Origin: Cucumis sativus
Lineage: Eukaryota; Streptophyta; Magnoliopsida; Cucurbitales; Cucurbitaceae
Assembly (NCBI RefSeq): GCF_000004075.3
Contig: NC_026659.2
Location: 31,328,272 to 31,392,271, forward strand
Direction: 5' to 3'
Length of the DNA stretch: 64,000 nt
Shown one piece after another: positions 23,837 to 36,700 of this stretch. The position numbers were made by a program, and so were the translations under genes. The stretch's first letter is position 1, and every line of letters starts with the position of its first letter. The notes under the pieces are model-generated. The model made no database searches. It saw nothing but the letters and a program-made list of their open reading frames with translations, and was not told where the DNA came from.

Positions 23837-25111
23837 AAGGCCTTTCAAACCGTAATCCTTGACATTCCATGTTATTAAAATTCTATAACGAATGCGTCTC
23901 TCTTCAATTTACACTATCTGTCTGAGTCATACAACCCTAACATAGAGATTAGATAGACAGGATTTGCAACTCAGCTCGACCTATACGAACAGGTCGATGA
24001 ACCTTCGACTTCATGCTTCTAGAGGTTATAGTTGGTCTGTTGTATGATTTTTTCATGTGTAACCTGAAGCGTGTGGTATGTGGACGGTGAGTCCTTAGGC
24101 TTTCGGATCTTTCCTCCAAAGGTCACAACACACACACATCAGACCCAAAAAATGCGAATGAGACTCCCTTTCTCCACTTGTTTGTGTATACCAATTAAAG
24201 TTTGGTTTATTTTGGTTCTTATTTTAAAAAAGTGATCACATTTATCCCTTAAAGATGAAGTGAAAAAAACCACGAGGATAGATTTTACCTTTAGAATTTG
24301 ATCTTAACATGTCATACGACTTTTCTATTAAAAAACAATGCTTTAAGGCTAATACGTACTTGGATGCATATTATTCTGGCAGCCTTTAAGTGACTCAAAA
24401 GAATGTGTCGACAAACTACCTAAAGAATGACAAATATTGCTTTTTAGCCTTACACAGTTCAAAATTCTTAGACTTTTCAAGGAAAAAACTACACTAATGG
24501 AGGTTCTTAATTATGTTCTGTGACAGAGATTTGAGAAATTGAAAGTTATAATCATATCAGTGATCCAAGTGGAAAGTAACTATCCGCTACAATTTGACTG
24601 TAGATATGACTTCAAACAAAATCTCCACCGTCCAAAGTGTACAAATTGACTACACTTGTGTTAAGAACACGCTGACAAAATTTCAGCTCGATTGAACTGC
24701 AGATTGACCCTCAAACGAGTGACAGAATGATGCTGGACAGAAGTTATTAATTTCTTTCAAATGCTAAAACTTTTATAGTGGGTACTCCATATCATCACAA
24801 TATGAATTAATAAAAACAAACATGTTAACTTAGTTTAATCATATAATCTTGTCAGTACCTACCTCCAATATACCAAACCAATAAACCAATAAACCAATGA
24901 ACTGTCATTTAAAAAATTATGAAGCATCCAAAGATGACACAAATATCAAATTTAATAATAGAATTGAAAACCACCCAATGAAATTTCACATGGGCCGGAG
25001 AAAGAGAGTGAATCATTTGAGCAGAAAAAAGAACACTTTAGTTTTCTTCTCAAATCTAAACCATTAGAATCTATTTTGATAGTATCACAGCAGAGTTCTC
25101 ACAAGCCTTCA
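23837..25111. other. Intergenic DNA upstream of the 25-kb TNL derivative
   Basis: No complete gene. It contains a small mosaic of LRR-exon fragments at 24405-24545. The last 150 bp (about 24960-25110) resembles the regions just upstream of genes A and B: ACCCAATGAAATTT(C)CACAT, GAGAAAGAGAG, CCATTAGAATC(T/C)ATTTTG(A/T)TAGTATCAC. That is the conserved promoter and leader of this clade. Confidence 0.6.
24405..24545. pseudogene. Mosaic of two TNL LRR fragments in opposite orientation
   Basis: 24405-24510 matches the minus-strand LRR exon at about 17098-17193 (AAAGAATGNCAAATATTGCTTTT, CACAGTTCAAAATTCTTAGA). Directly after it, 24510-24545 matches the start of exon 4 of gene 2 on plus, acceptor included (TTCTGTGACAGAGATTTGAGAAATTGAA). 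The pieces come from opposite strands of different relatives. Too short to code for anything. Confidence 0.7.
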
Positions 25112-27998
25112 ATGGCTTCTTCAGTAATAATGGAGAGAAGAGATTCAATAACATCCTTATCTTCTCCTCCTCTTCCTCCTTATTCTCTCTCTTCCTCTTT
25201 CTCCTTTACGAAGCTATGACGTTTTCCTCAGCCACAGAGCTAAAGACACTGGACGTAGTTTCACGTCCTATCTTCATGAAGCTCTAACAAGTCAAGGAAT
25301 TGTAGTTTTCATAGACGAGGAAGATGAAGATAACGGAGGGAAACCGTCAATGGAGAAGACGAAAGCGGTGGATGAATCGAGGTCTTCGATCGTGGTTTTT
25401 TCGGAGAATTATGGGAATTTGGTTTGCATGAAGGAAATAAGGAAGATTAGAATGTGTCAGAAGTTAGGGGATCAATTGGTCCTTCCAGTATTTTACAAAA
25501 TAGATCCAGGCGATGTGAGGAAGCAAGAGGGGAGCTTTGAGAAGTACTTTAATGAACATGAAGTCAATCCTAATATTAGTATTGAAGAGGTTAAAAAATG
25601 GAGAAAATCTATGAATAAAGTTGGCAATCTCTCCGGATGGCATGTCCAAGATTCCCAGTTAAGTAATTATCATATATACCAGTTAAGCAATTGAACAAGT
25701 TTCGACTCAAAATGATCACTCAACAATTATGTTGAAGAGGAATCTCAAATCAGTCTTACGTAGAACTTTTGAGGTTTGCACCTATTTTTCTTTCTAATCC
25801 ACTTCTATTTGATAATTATTTGGTTTTTAGATTTATAGTTTTTAAGAAAACCGATTTGATTTCTTCAAAAAAATGTCTATTTTTCATTGACATCTTGGAT
25901 TCCTACCAAACAGACGACCTTTAATATATTTCTTGTGGCTTCAGATCAAAAGTTAAAGACTATACATAAAAATTGTGAAAATTTAAGAATTATATATAGC
26001 AATATATATAATTTTGTCCTTTAATCTCTTAGTATATATGATTTTCATTTGTTCTCTCTAGGCGTTTTAATATGCTAGACATTTTTTCAGCAAACAGCAA
26101 CAAATCAAAAACCACTTCCCCAAACCTTATGAGGAAGATAATACAATCTGAAAAGAACCTCGAGAGAGAAACCAAAGCATGGACAAATTTGTTATCTTCA
26201 ATCTTATGAAACATTTTATACGTTTACCTCTAAGTATTGAGCTAAGTTTTCATTTGGTTCTATTGTAAACCAGTAACATTATTAGACTTAATTTCAAATA
26301 AATATCAAATCCTAAACTTAGAGGTACAAATGAAACATTATATATACCTACATATCAAATAAAAACTATAGTCAAAACTAGAGATAAGGATCAATTCAAT
26401 AACATTTTTACATAATATTCTACCAAATATACTCTCTTTTTTTCAGGAACTGAAGCTTAACGGTGAATACTACTTTTTTCCTCTAGGAGAAATTTCCAAA
26501 AGATGGTTTACTCTTCAAGTTAAGAGGCCTTCAGTGACAATAAAAGTTCCTCCAAATTTGCACAAAAACAAGAAATGGATGGGCTTGGCATTTTTTGCCA
26601 TATTTGCTAGTGATATCAACTCCAATATTTCACAATCATTCTCATATCAATTGGAATTTGATGAGTATCCATTGGGGCGTCCATCAATTATTCGTCTGCA
26701 TGATGGAGCCTTCAGTGATGACTCTCGTCAATTATGGGTTTCCTACGAGCCTCGTGAAGTTTACCCTTATAGGTTAAATAAATGGAGAAACCTTCGTGTT
26801 TCTTTTCTACCAAGTTGCTCACAAACAAAGGTAATGATGGAATTCCTTGAATTCGATATGTGACGCTCAAGTTATTTACGTATTTGTCATCTCTACGTCA
26901 TTTACATTTATGATCTTTTATTTTTTGATCTTCTGTCGATTCTTAACAGGTAATATTATGTGGTGCACGTCTTCTTTACAAGGAAGATTTGGATGAGTTT
27001 GTAGACACTATTATTGACAGTGTATTGGGTTGCTCCATAAACCTTCATGAGTTTTATGATGGAGTGTTTTTAAACGGTATGTTGAGTTTGATAAGATCAC
27101 AAAAGTATGATCCAAATATCGAGGAGGAAGAGGAGGAAGAGGAGGACGAGGACGAGGCTTTGATGGAAACTAAAGGAGGAAATTATGCTTCCACATCTAG
27201 CAGTTCTCTTGTATCAACAACAAAAGGCCGTCTTGATGATAGCAATGATTACTACTATAAACTCAAGCAATGCCTTCATGTTTTCTTCCAAAGGAGTTTA
27301 CAGGTTCTCTCTCTTTTTATCTCTCTCATGCATTTTAATTTTCGAGCAAACTACAAAAATTACTCCTAAAATGTATGATAGCCGTAGTTGCAATAATTAT
27401 AAAAACTCAACCTGAAATGTTTTATGGTATATGTGCATTAAAAGGATTTCTGATCATTTGTTTAATTAATTATCCCTTCATATAGAACCGTTACAACACC
27501 GCGTTCGATTTTATCGTACGGGGACATGGCGTTCCACAACTATTCTCCCACCAACCGGAGAGAAATAGAGCAAGTATTCAACTTCCCCCCACATTATAAT
27601 TATATACAAACAATGTTTGGATTGGGTTTGTTGTTTGCACACTTCTATATGTCAACAAAAATCCAACTGCTATCTACAACAACCTTGGTTCAAGGATGCC
27701 TCATGACCTTATGTGCCAATTTGAAATTGAGCAAGGCCTTCTAAAACCACTTCATATTCACACCACAATGGAGAACAAATGGTTGTGGTTGGATGAAAGA
27801 CAATTTGTTTGGTTGTACTATACGCCACGAAGAACATTTGGTAACATTTTGCGTCATTGCTCGTATATCCGTGCTATTATTGAAGCTGATAGTCCTGAAC
27901 TGGCCGTTCGTCAATGTGGAATTTATCTTCTACATAATCAAGATAGGGAGAAGATTGATCAGATATTAATAGAATCGTTACCAACAAGAAGCATCTAA
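25112..27998 (+). pseudogene. TNL derivative lacking NB-ARC and LRR (TIR plus two C-JID modules)
   Basis: Relative of genes A and B with exons 2-5 deleted. The TIR exon starts at 25112. Compared with gene A it lacks two bases in the Pro/Ser codons, so the frame hits TGA just before YDVFLSHRAKDTG; the rest of the TIR stays open from 25350. After HVQDSQ, at about 25690-25773, sequence matches the end of exon 6 of gene A (LKRNLKSVLRRTFE), so TIR and exon 6 are fused without the exons between. Exon 7 is split by an extra intron (26447-26830, 26950-27303) and has a Glu/Asp run. Exon 8 starts at about 27491, and a TAA at 27597 interrupts LPPTL and LYTNNVWIGF, apparently from a 6-base insertion. Product motifs: PPNLHKNKKWMGLAFF, CGARLLYKED, RQFVWLYYTPRRTF. 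A protein could at most start at 25350. Confidence 0.85.
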
Positions 27999-29425
27999 GT
28001 ATATACTATAATTCTCAGTTATTATTGATGAAGAAAATTATTGATATTGCAATGATATAAGCTTTGGGTTGTGATTTACATGATATGCAAAACCATGTTA
28101 AAAATATATAAAACAATATACATTATACACAAAAGATTAGATATACAAAACGACAAAATTTAAAATAAAAATAATAGACAATTTGAGTAGGTGTTGAATC
28201 CAGTTTGAAGTTGTTAGAAATTTTGTCAAAATTTATCTACTGATCTACTTTGGCAAAGCTAGCTCCATATATCATAGATTAAAAGAAATAACAATGTGTG
28301 TCTTGAGATTGTAGAGCCATTTAATTAACTAATTAATACAAAGATTTGATAAATGAATTCACCCACTTGTCATTAAAATAAATAACAAATTGATGTTGAT
28401 ATATATATATATACATATCATGTGTGTAAGCACATGCCAAGCCAACCTAAATTTTCAAACCTTAAAGATAAGAATTAATAAATTAATGTGAGGGTTTTGA
28501 AAATGTAAAGACAAAGGTCCAAATCTACTTGGAAAAAACTTTTACCTTTTAAAGGGTTGTGGTCATCATAATTACAATGTGAAACCAAAGAATTATAAAA
28601 TAAAACTAAAGATGATGATGATAGCTTAGTTTAGTACTTTAGTTGTATTATTTGTCTTGAAAGAGCCAAAAGATTCAAAGTCCATAAAAGCCAAAACTGG
28701 GGGCATTGGTCTTATTGCCCACCACATCAACTACACACCTAGAAATATTCAAACTCATGCATATGCTCCTAAAACTTATCTTAAATTTGGTGCATTGTGT
28801 ATAATTATATATATAGACAGTGAGAACCCCATGGTGGAAAAGCCAAAGAAACTCACAATCTTTATAAGATATAAATCGATGAGTCACACTCCTCTTATTG
28901 TTAGTTGGGTTTAAGATGAAATCTCATTTTATCAAATACAATATTAGAGACTAATAGCACCGAAAATGTGCTATCTAATCCCTCTTAATTAGACATCGTT
29001 CTATGAATTATGTTTTTATTTAGCTATTTTGAAGGCTTCAAGTGATTTAAAGGTAGAATGCGGTGTTGATGTTGATACAATGCTAAAACAACTATATATT
29101 TTGAAACTGTCATGTTTGGCCTCTGTGTCTTGCAACGATGTGGCGGCACCATAAGGTAGTAGCATCAATTTTCATGAAAAGCACTACGACCTGTCTAAAA
29201 GGGCCACGATGCTCTAAACCTGACGGGCGCAATGAATTTTGTTAGTGTCGCGACATCACATCATTTATATACTAATTATGTTGCTAGGTTAAAACCATAT
29301 TCGACTTCCTAATAGCCATAACACGATTCCTCTCAATTTTATGTGCTCTCTCTTCTAGTTAGTAATTTATGTCTTCTTACTCTTTTTCATAATCTAGAAT
29401 GTGTAGATGAGAGACTAAGGTACAC

Positions 29426-29545
29426 GTTTTTTTCTTTTTTGAAAATGATACATGGGTCAGTAGGTGCACCCGGACATCTCCACTAAGTGGACACCTCTTT
29501 AGCACCATCGTCATTCCCGCTTCCTTAATATTAAGAAAGGAGTAC
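29426..29545 (-). mobile_element. LINE 3'-end fragment (minus)
   Basis: A T-run, then GGGTCAGTAGGTGCACCCGG, ACATCTCCACTAAGTGGACACC and TTAATATTAAG. It matches the fragments at 35.42 kb and 18.66 kb. Only the 3' UTR is left. Confidence 0.6.
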
Positions 29546-30029
29546 ACGTTTCTAGCTTGGGTCTCTAGGATTTCTTCCCTCTTTATTATTTTTTTTTTTT
29601 TTTGTAATTTTGAAGATTGAAAAATGTATGACTTTCAACCTAAAATTGTAACTAATTATTTTTTAATTAAATGTTTGGAAATTGATCGTTCCTCTTCTTA
29701 AGGATCTCTAGAACTTAGTGTGATAAGAAAATTTTCAATTATACATCACTTTTCATCCATTTGAATTTGAATAATTAGAAATTTGGGACAATTTAAATTA
29801 GCTTCTTTAATTAATTGGTTGTTATTAGGTGTAGAGATCCTTAGGACGTGGAACGATAAATTTCCAAACGTTTAATTAAAACATAGTTAAATTGTGATTA
29901 ATTAGGTGTAAACGGTAGATCCACGTACGTAATGATGATTCAATGAAAAAATAATTGAAAAATTGCATCACATGACAATTTCTTTTAGAAAAAACAGCTT
30001 ATGACATTTCTTTTTTTGATATTGCAAGT

Positions 30030-30190
30030 ATGATAAAAATGACAAATTATCAGATGATTATTAGGCGGTTATCAAAGGACTATCATAGGGTTATCGACTT
30101 TTAAACTTACTACTTTTGCAATTTAGAAAATGTAGTGACATAGACCCTATTATCATAATTTTTTTTTGTTATTTTTGCAAGCTTTCAAGA
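30030..30190 (-). repeat. Dispersed MITE-like repeat, copy 2
   Basis: Reverse complement of the element at 10160-10330: CTTTTAAACTTACTACTTTT, GTGACATAGACCCTATTATCATAA, then a T-run. Flanking bases differ, as expected of separate insertions. Confidence 0.55.
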
Positions 30191-30732
30191 TAATTTGAAT
30201 AGAGAATAATCCATTTCAACCCAAGTTTACATATCTTTTAAATATATTAAATTCACTCCAATTTATTGTTTTTGCAACTTCGCTTTGTTCGCAATTGAAA
30301 CCAGTCTCAACTCTCCAATCGGTTACCTTAGGGTTGAAAATTGTTTATTAGAGATATTGTTCGATACTATATTTATATTATAGAAAATTTTCAAAAATAA
30401 CAAATTTCATTGATATGCTATGGTTTGTAAATATTTTAATTTATCTTGGTGTTTTAAAAAATCTACCGTACAGAAAAAAAACTTATTTAAAGAAACTTAT
30501 AAAGTACCAAAAGATGAAAGAAATAATATAGGATTTGAGAACCATAATAGAATTGAAAACAATTTAGGCCACCCAATGAAATTCCACATTAGAGAAAGAG
30601 AGAGAATGATTGTGGCCACCCACCTCAGAATTGATTATTACAAGAAAAAAAGCACTTAATTAGTTTTCTTCTCTAAACACCATTAGAATCCATTTTGTTA
30701 GTATCACAACATAGCTCTCTCACAAGGCTTCA

Positions 30733-33700
30733 ATGGCTTCTCCAGCAATAATGGAGAGAAGAGATTCAATGACATCCTTATCTTTTCCTCCTCCTCCTCC
30801 TCCTCCTTATTCTATCTCTCTTCCTCTTCCTCCCTTACGAAGATATGACGTTTTCCTCAGCCACAGAGCTAAGGACACTGGATGTAGTTTCACTTCCAAC
30901 CTCCACGAAGCTCTAACAAGTCAAGGAATTGTAGTTTTCATAGACAAGGAAGACGGAGGGAAACCGTTAACGGAGAAGATGAAAGCGGTGGATGAATCGA
31001 GGTCTTCGATCGTGGTTTTTACCAAGAATTATGGGAGTTTGGTTTGCATGAAGGAAATAAGGAAGATTAGAATGTGTCAGAAGTTAAGGGATCAATTGGT
31101 CCTTCCAGTATTTTACAAAATAGATCCAGGCGATGTGAGGAAGCAAGAGGGGAGCTTTGAGAAGTACTTTAATGAACATGAAGTCAATCCTAATATTAGT
31201 ATTGAAGAAGTTAAAAAATGGAGAAAATCTATGAACAAAGTTGGCAATCTCTCCGGATGGCATGTCCAAGATTCCCAGTTAAGTAATTATTCAACTTTCA
31301 CTTTTTTCTTTAATTTTTTAAGCTTTTGTGAGATTAGTTGAGGTGTATGAAGATGGAATATTTCTAGAGAAATTAAACAGGTTTAGCCAGAAAAAGATTA
31401 GATAAAGGAAAGTTTTAGTTCTTTTAGTTATTATTTTTTTAGGCCAAGGGAGAAAAGCAATAGATTAAAGAAAAAGTTAAAGAGATGTTTTAGAGAGAGA
31501 AGCTAAAAAATGGAGCAAATTAAAAGATCAATTAGAGAGAGAACATAAGAGGAATCTAATTCTCAATTATAAATCCAAATGGAAATCAATAATAAAATAA
31601 TAGAAAGCAAAATTATAATGATTTTGTTCCTAATCATTTTATTTTATAACTTATAAGATGTGAAGTCAATATAAATGTGATACGTTCTATGTCTATCAAC
31701 AAAAGTTTCCATCTTTGCTAGCCAAACATTTAATTTATTAGCCAAATTAATTCTAAAAACGATAACAACTATGAATGAAATTTATATGTAGGTCTGAAGA
31801 AGGGACCATCAATGAAGTTGTGAATCATATTTTCAACAAATTACGTCCAGATTTATTTCGATATGATGATAAATTAGTTGGAATTAGCCGAAGATTACAT
31901 GAAATAAATAAGCTAATGGGAATAGGCTTAGATGACGTACGGTTGATTGGAATATGGGGAATGGGTGGAATTGGCAAAACAACCATCGCTAGAATCATTT
32001 ACAAAAGTGTTTCCCATTTGTTTGATGGATGTTATTTTTTGGACAATGTCAAAGAAACTTTAAAGAAAGAAGGCATAGCTTCTTTACAACAAAAGCTTCT
32101 AACAGGAGCTCTAATGAAAAGAAACATTGACATCCCTAATGCTGAAGGAGCTACATTAATCAAGAGAAGAATGAGTAATATTAAAGCTCTTATAATTCTC
32201 GATGATGTCGACCATCTAAGCCAACTTCAGCAGTTAGCTGGCGGTTCGGATTGGTTCGGTTCAGGAAGTCGAGTCATCGTTACGACGAGAGAAGAACATC
32301 TCCTAATTTCACATGGAATCAAAAGACGATACAATGTTGAAGTGCTGAAAATTGAAGAAGGTATTCAGCTTTTCTCACAAAAGGCATTTGGAGAGGACCA
32401 TCCAAAGAAAGGGTATTTTGATCTTTGTAGCCAAGTTGTAGATTATGCTGGAGGGCTTCCATTAGCAATTGAGGTTCTTGGATCTTCTCTACGTAATAAA
32501 CCAATGGAGGATTGGATAGATGCTGTGAAAAAGTTGTGGGAAGTTCGTGATAAGGAAATTATTGAAAAGTTGAAAATTAGTTATTATATGTTAGAGAAAG
32601 ATGATAGGGAAATTTTTCTAGATATTGCATGTTTTTTCAAGAGGAAGAGTAAGAGACAAGCAATAGAAATTCTTGAAAGTTTTGGATTTCCTGCTGTTTT
32701 TGGACTAGACATATTGAAGGAAAAGTCTCTTATTACTACACCACACGAGAAGATACAAATGCATGATTTGATACAAGAAATGGGTCAAAAAATCGTTAAC
32801 GAAAAGTTTCCAGATGAACCCGAAAAACGAAGCAGGTTGTGGCTTCGTGAGGATATAACTCGTGCTCTAAGTCATGATCAGGTAACGTTTCTGAATTGAA
32901 ATCTTTTGAGCTATTATCTTTCTACAATAAATATATAATGTTTAGTAACGTTTGATCTTTAAACTTCTAAATTTGTCAGGGAACAGAAGCAATTAAAGGG
33001 ATAATGATGGATTTGGATGAGGAGGGAGAATCACATTTAAATGCCAAAGCCTTTTTTTCAATGACAAATCTAAGAATATTGAAATTGAACAATGTTCATC
33101 TTAGTGAAGAAATTGAATATCTGTCTGATCAACTAAGGTTTCTCAATTGGCATGGTTACCCTTTAAAGACCTTACCATCAAATTTTAATCCCACAAATCT
33201 ATTGGAGCTTGAGTTGCCAAATAGCTCTATTCACCATCTTTGGACTGCTTCAAAGGTACATCAAAACAACAGTAGTAATTAAATAAGTACATTATTATTT
33301 TCAACTTTAATCTGCCTCTAACATTTTAAAGTTCATCTGTTATGAATTTTTTTCTTAAATCCCAAACCAAAAAATAGAAGAGGATAAATTGGAAATTTCA
33401 AAGTTTTATGCAATTTTTATCATTCTGCATGAATATTTTGCATAATTTGGATTGTTTTTTTTTTTTATCAACTTTGGCTTCCGAGTAAAGTGCAATGAGT
33501 GAAAAGTATTTATGGATCATAAGGATATTTTAACCATATTTGCAAATTATGATTGAAATTTTGCTAACAATGAAATTTTGTGGTATTGTATTTTATTTGC
33601 AGAGCATGGAAACATTGAAAGTGATAAACCTAAGTGATTCTCAGTTCCTATCAAAGACACCTGATTTTTCAGGTGTTCCAAATCTTGAAAGATTGGTTTT

Positions 33701-36700
33701 AAGTGGCTGTGTAGAACTTCACCAACTTCACCACTCTTTGGGTAATCTAAACCATCTAATTCAATTGGACCTCAGAAATTGCAAGAAATTAACAAAACAT
33801 TCCTTTCAATATTTCCTTAGAATCTCTCAAAATTTTGGTTCTTTCAGGCTGTTCAAATCTCACCCATTTCCCAAAAATCTCATCAAACATGAACCATCTA
33901 CTAGAGCTTCATTTAGACGAAACATCCATAAAAGTTTTGCATTCATCAATAGGACATTTAACATCACTTGTTTTATTAAATCTCAAAAATTGCACAGATC
34001 TTCTAAAACTTCCTTCCACTATTGGCTCTCTAACATCTCTAAAAACCCTCAATTTAAATGGCTGCTCAAAACTTGATAGTCTTCCAGAGAGTTTAGGAGA
34101 TATTTCTTCCTTAGAGAAGCTTGATATTACAAGCACTTGTGTAAATCAAGCTCCAATGTCATTTCAGCTTTTGACCAAACTAGAAATACTAAACTGTCAA
34201 GGACTATCTCGCAAATTTCTTCATTCATTATTCCCTACTTGGAAGTTCACTAGAAAATTCTCCAATTATTCTCAAGGGTTGAAAGTGACAAATTGGTTTA
34301 CATTTGGTTGCTCTTTGAGGATTTTGAATCTGAGTGATTGTAATTTGTGGGATGGAGATTTACCTAATGACCTTCATAGCTTAGCTTCATTGCAAATTCT
34401 TCATCTAAGTAAAAACCATTTTACCAAATTGCCTGAAAGCATCTGTCATCTTGTGAATTTGAGGGATCTATTTTTGGTGGAATGTTTTCATCTTCTGAGT
34501 TTACCAAAACTTCCGCTAAGTGTTAGAGAAGTAGAAGCAAGAGATTGTGTTTCACTAAAAGAATATTACAATAAAGAGAAACAAATTCCTTCAAGTGAAA
34601 TGGGAATGACATTTATTCGATGTCCAATCTCTAAAGAACCATCGGAAAGCTACAATATTGATCAGCCTCGCCTTTCTGCTATTCACTTGAGAACTATGGT
34701 TCAACGATACATTGAGGTAATACCTATCTCATATTAATTTTAGTTATTATTTTGTACTTTTTCTTATTAGCTTTTAGGGCAAACCCATAAGCATATTTTA
34801 GCAATTTTTTCTTCTTAATTAATTATTAATAATTTTTCTTGTGAAATTTCTTTTGTTATTAGATATATAGGAATCAGACTTAAACTAAGTATTATTATTA
34901 GATATAACATAATGTTGAATATATTTACAAATTATATTGTTGAAAATATAACAAATTTTTAGGTGAGGTTATTAAAGTTACAAGAGTGATAGACTATATT
35001 ACTTCTTAGAAAGCGATGGATTTCAAAATCATAAATTTTGTGATATTTTTAACAAATAGTTTTTTATGTTAAGTTCCGAGTTTTGGATCTTGCAATGTTT
35101 TGGTTTATGTATTCACGAATTTTTAGTGAAAATTATTGAATATATTTATAAATAAAGCAAAAATTTAAAATCCATCGACGATAGATATTGAGTTAAACAA
35201 CTCATTTTAGTTTATTCTCTATAATCTTAACTAAGTTTCGACATTATCCAACTTAGGATTGTAGTACAAAAACTTAGGAACTAACAATATTACTTTCAAT
35301 GTGATGAGGAAATCTTTTCATTTAAACTAATAAACAATATCATACCATACTGAAAATGTTTAATTTAAATGTATAAAACATATCTATTTCTTTGATACCA
35401 TGTTAAAATTTTTTGTTGTTTTTTCTTTCTAGAAAAAGATACAATGAGTCAGTTGGGTGCATTCAAGCATCTCCACTAGGTGGACACCCACGTCACTCTC
35501 GTTTCATTAAGAATATATCAAGAAATGCAGGAAGTCGGGATAGAGGGCTAGAGTTAAGCCCATATTGAGTTATATACAAAAGCGTTTATATTTAAAGCAA
35601 TAGAACTAGCGCTATAGATTTTAAAGAACTTAGATCTATTAGTCCGAAAGTCAGTGATGGTCTGAATGTCGTCTCCCATTTCTTATTTCGTCCCTCGTAA
35701 CTAGGGCTATGTTAAACTTTTGTTGTTAGTGATCAATATTTAATAGAAAAGGATCCATTTTAAAAAGCTTCAATGAATGATTTTGATTGGGCAGGTTCTG
35801 ACATGGCAACAAGAAAAATACTTTTTTGTGATTCCATGTCCTAACTGCATAGGATGCTTTGATAAAAAAAAATATGGATTCTCAATAACAGCCTGTTGCG
35901 AACCAGATTACATAAGTGAAGAAAATCCAAGGATTGGAATTGCTTTAGGTGCTGCATTTGAAGTTCAAAAACATGAAATGAGAAACAACAGTAACGATGC
36001 AAAAATTTGTTGTGAGTTCATAGTGAAAATGGAAACAGATGAGTGCCCTCCAAAATCAGCCATTGTTTTTGATGGGCAAAGAGATGAATTGGGAAGCCCA
36101 GTTGGGCTATCAGTATTTTACATTCCAATGAAAAGGATATCAAGTTGGTTGAACCAATCTTGTTGCATTGATGTTTCAATAGTCACTGACAACCCATTTG
36201 TGAAGATCAAATGGTGTGGAGCTTCAATATTGTATGAACAAAATGCAGGGAGTTTTATCGGGAACATTATCAAGGACTTGTTTGGATCTCCAGGAAAATA
36301 TCATACATCAATTGTTGATCATATTTTGAACCGACAAAATCGTGTCGATGTTTCTACTTTGTTGGATGGTGGAGCTCGTTACAAGACTTCTTGGTCTAAT
36401 GCATTCCAAAGGTAAATAAGTTAAATCTATATATATATATTTTCGAGATTTTTGTCAATCTGAATATAGCTCAATTAGTTAAACAATATTTATTATCGAC
36501 AACTAAAGATAAAAAATTTGATCTCCCATCACTCACACTTTAGGTTACTTCATTTTTTTCTCATGCATGCATCACATACTCATTTGTTAATAAAATTTTA
36601 TTTTTTAAAAAAATTACCAAGTTTTTTTTTATACCTAGTTTAGTGTTTTTGGACACCATATGTGTTGCTTTTTAAAAAAGAAAATAAGTAAATTACTTAG

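Larger units (their letters stand above)
27999..30732. other. Intergenic DNA between the TNL derivative and gene A
   Basis: No supported gene. Contains a LINE 3' end (29426-29545), the second MITE-like copy (30030-30190), a TA microsatellite near 28400, and the promoter or leader of gene A in the last 170 bp. A short open frame at 28657 has no recognisable domain. Confidence 0.5.

Noticed and set aside
25464-25649. Minus-strand open frames repeated opposite each TIR of the A/B clade (also 31084-31269)
   Set aside because: Antisense shadows conserved only because the TIR exons are paralogous.
28657-28914. Open frame of 85 codons downstream of the TIR derivative
   Set aside because: No domain, splice context or neighbour supports it; probably chance in AT-rich DNA.
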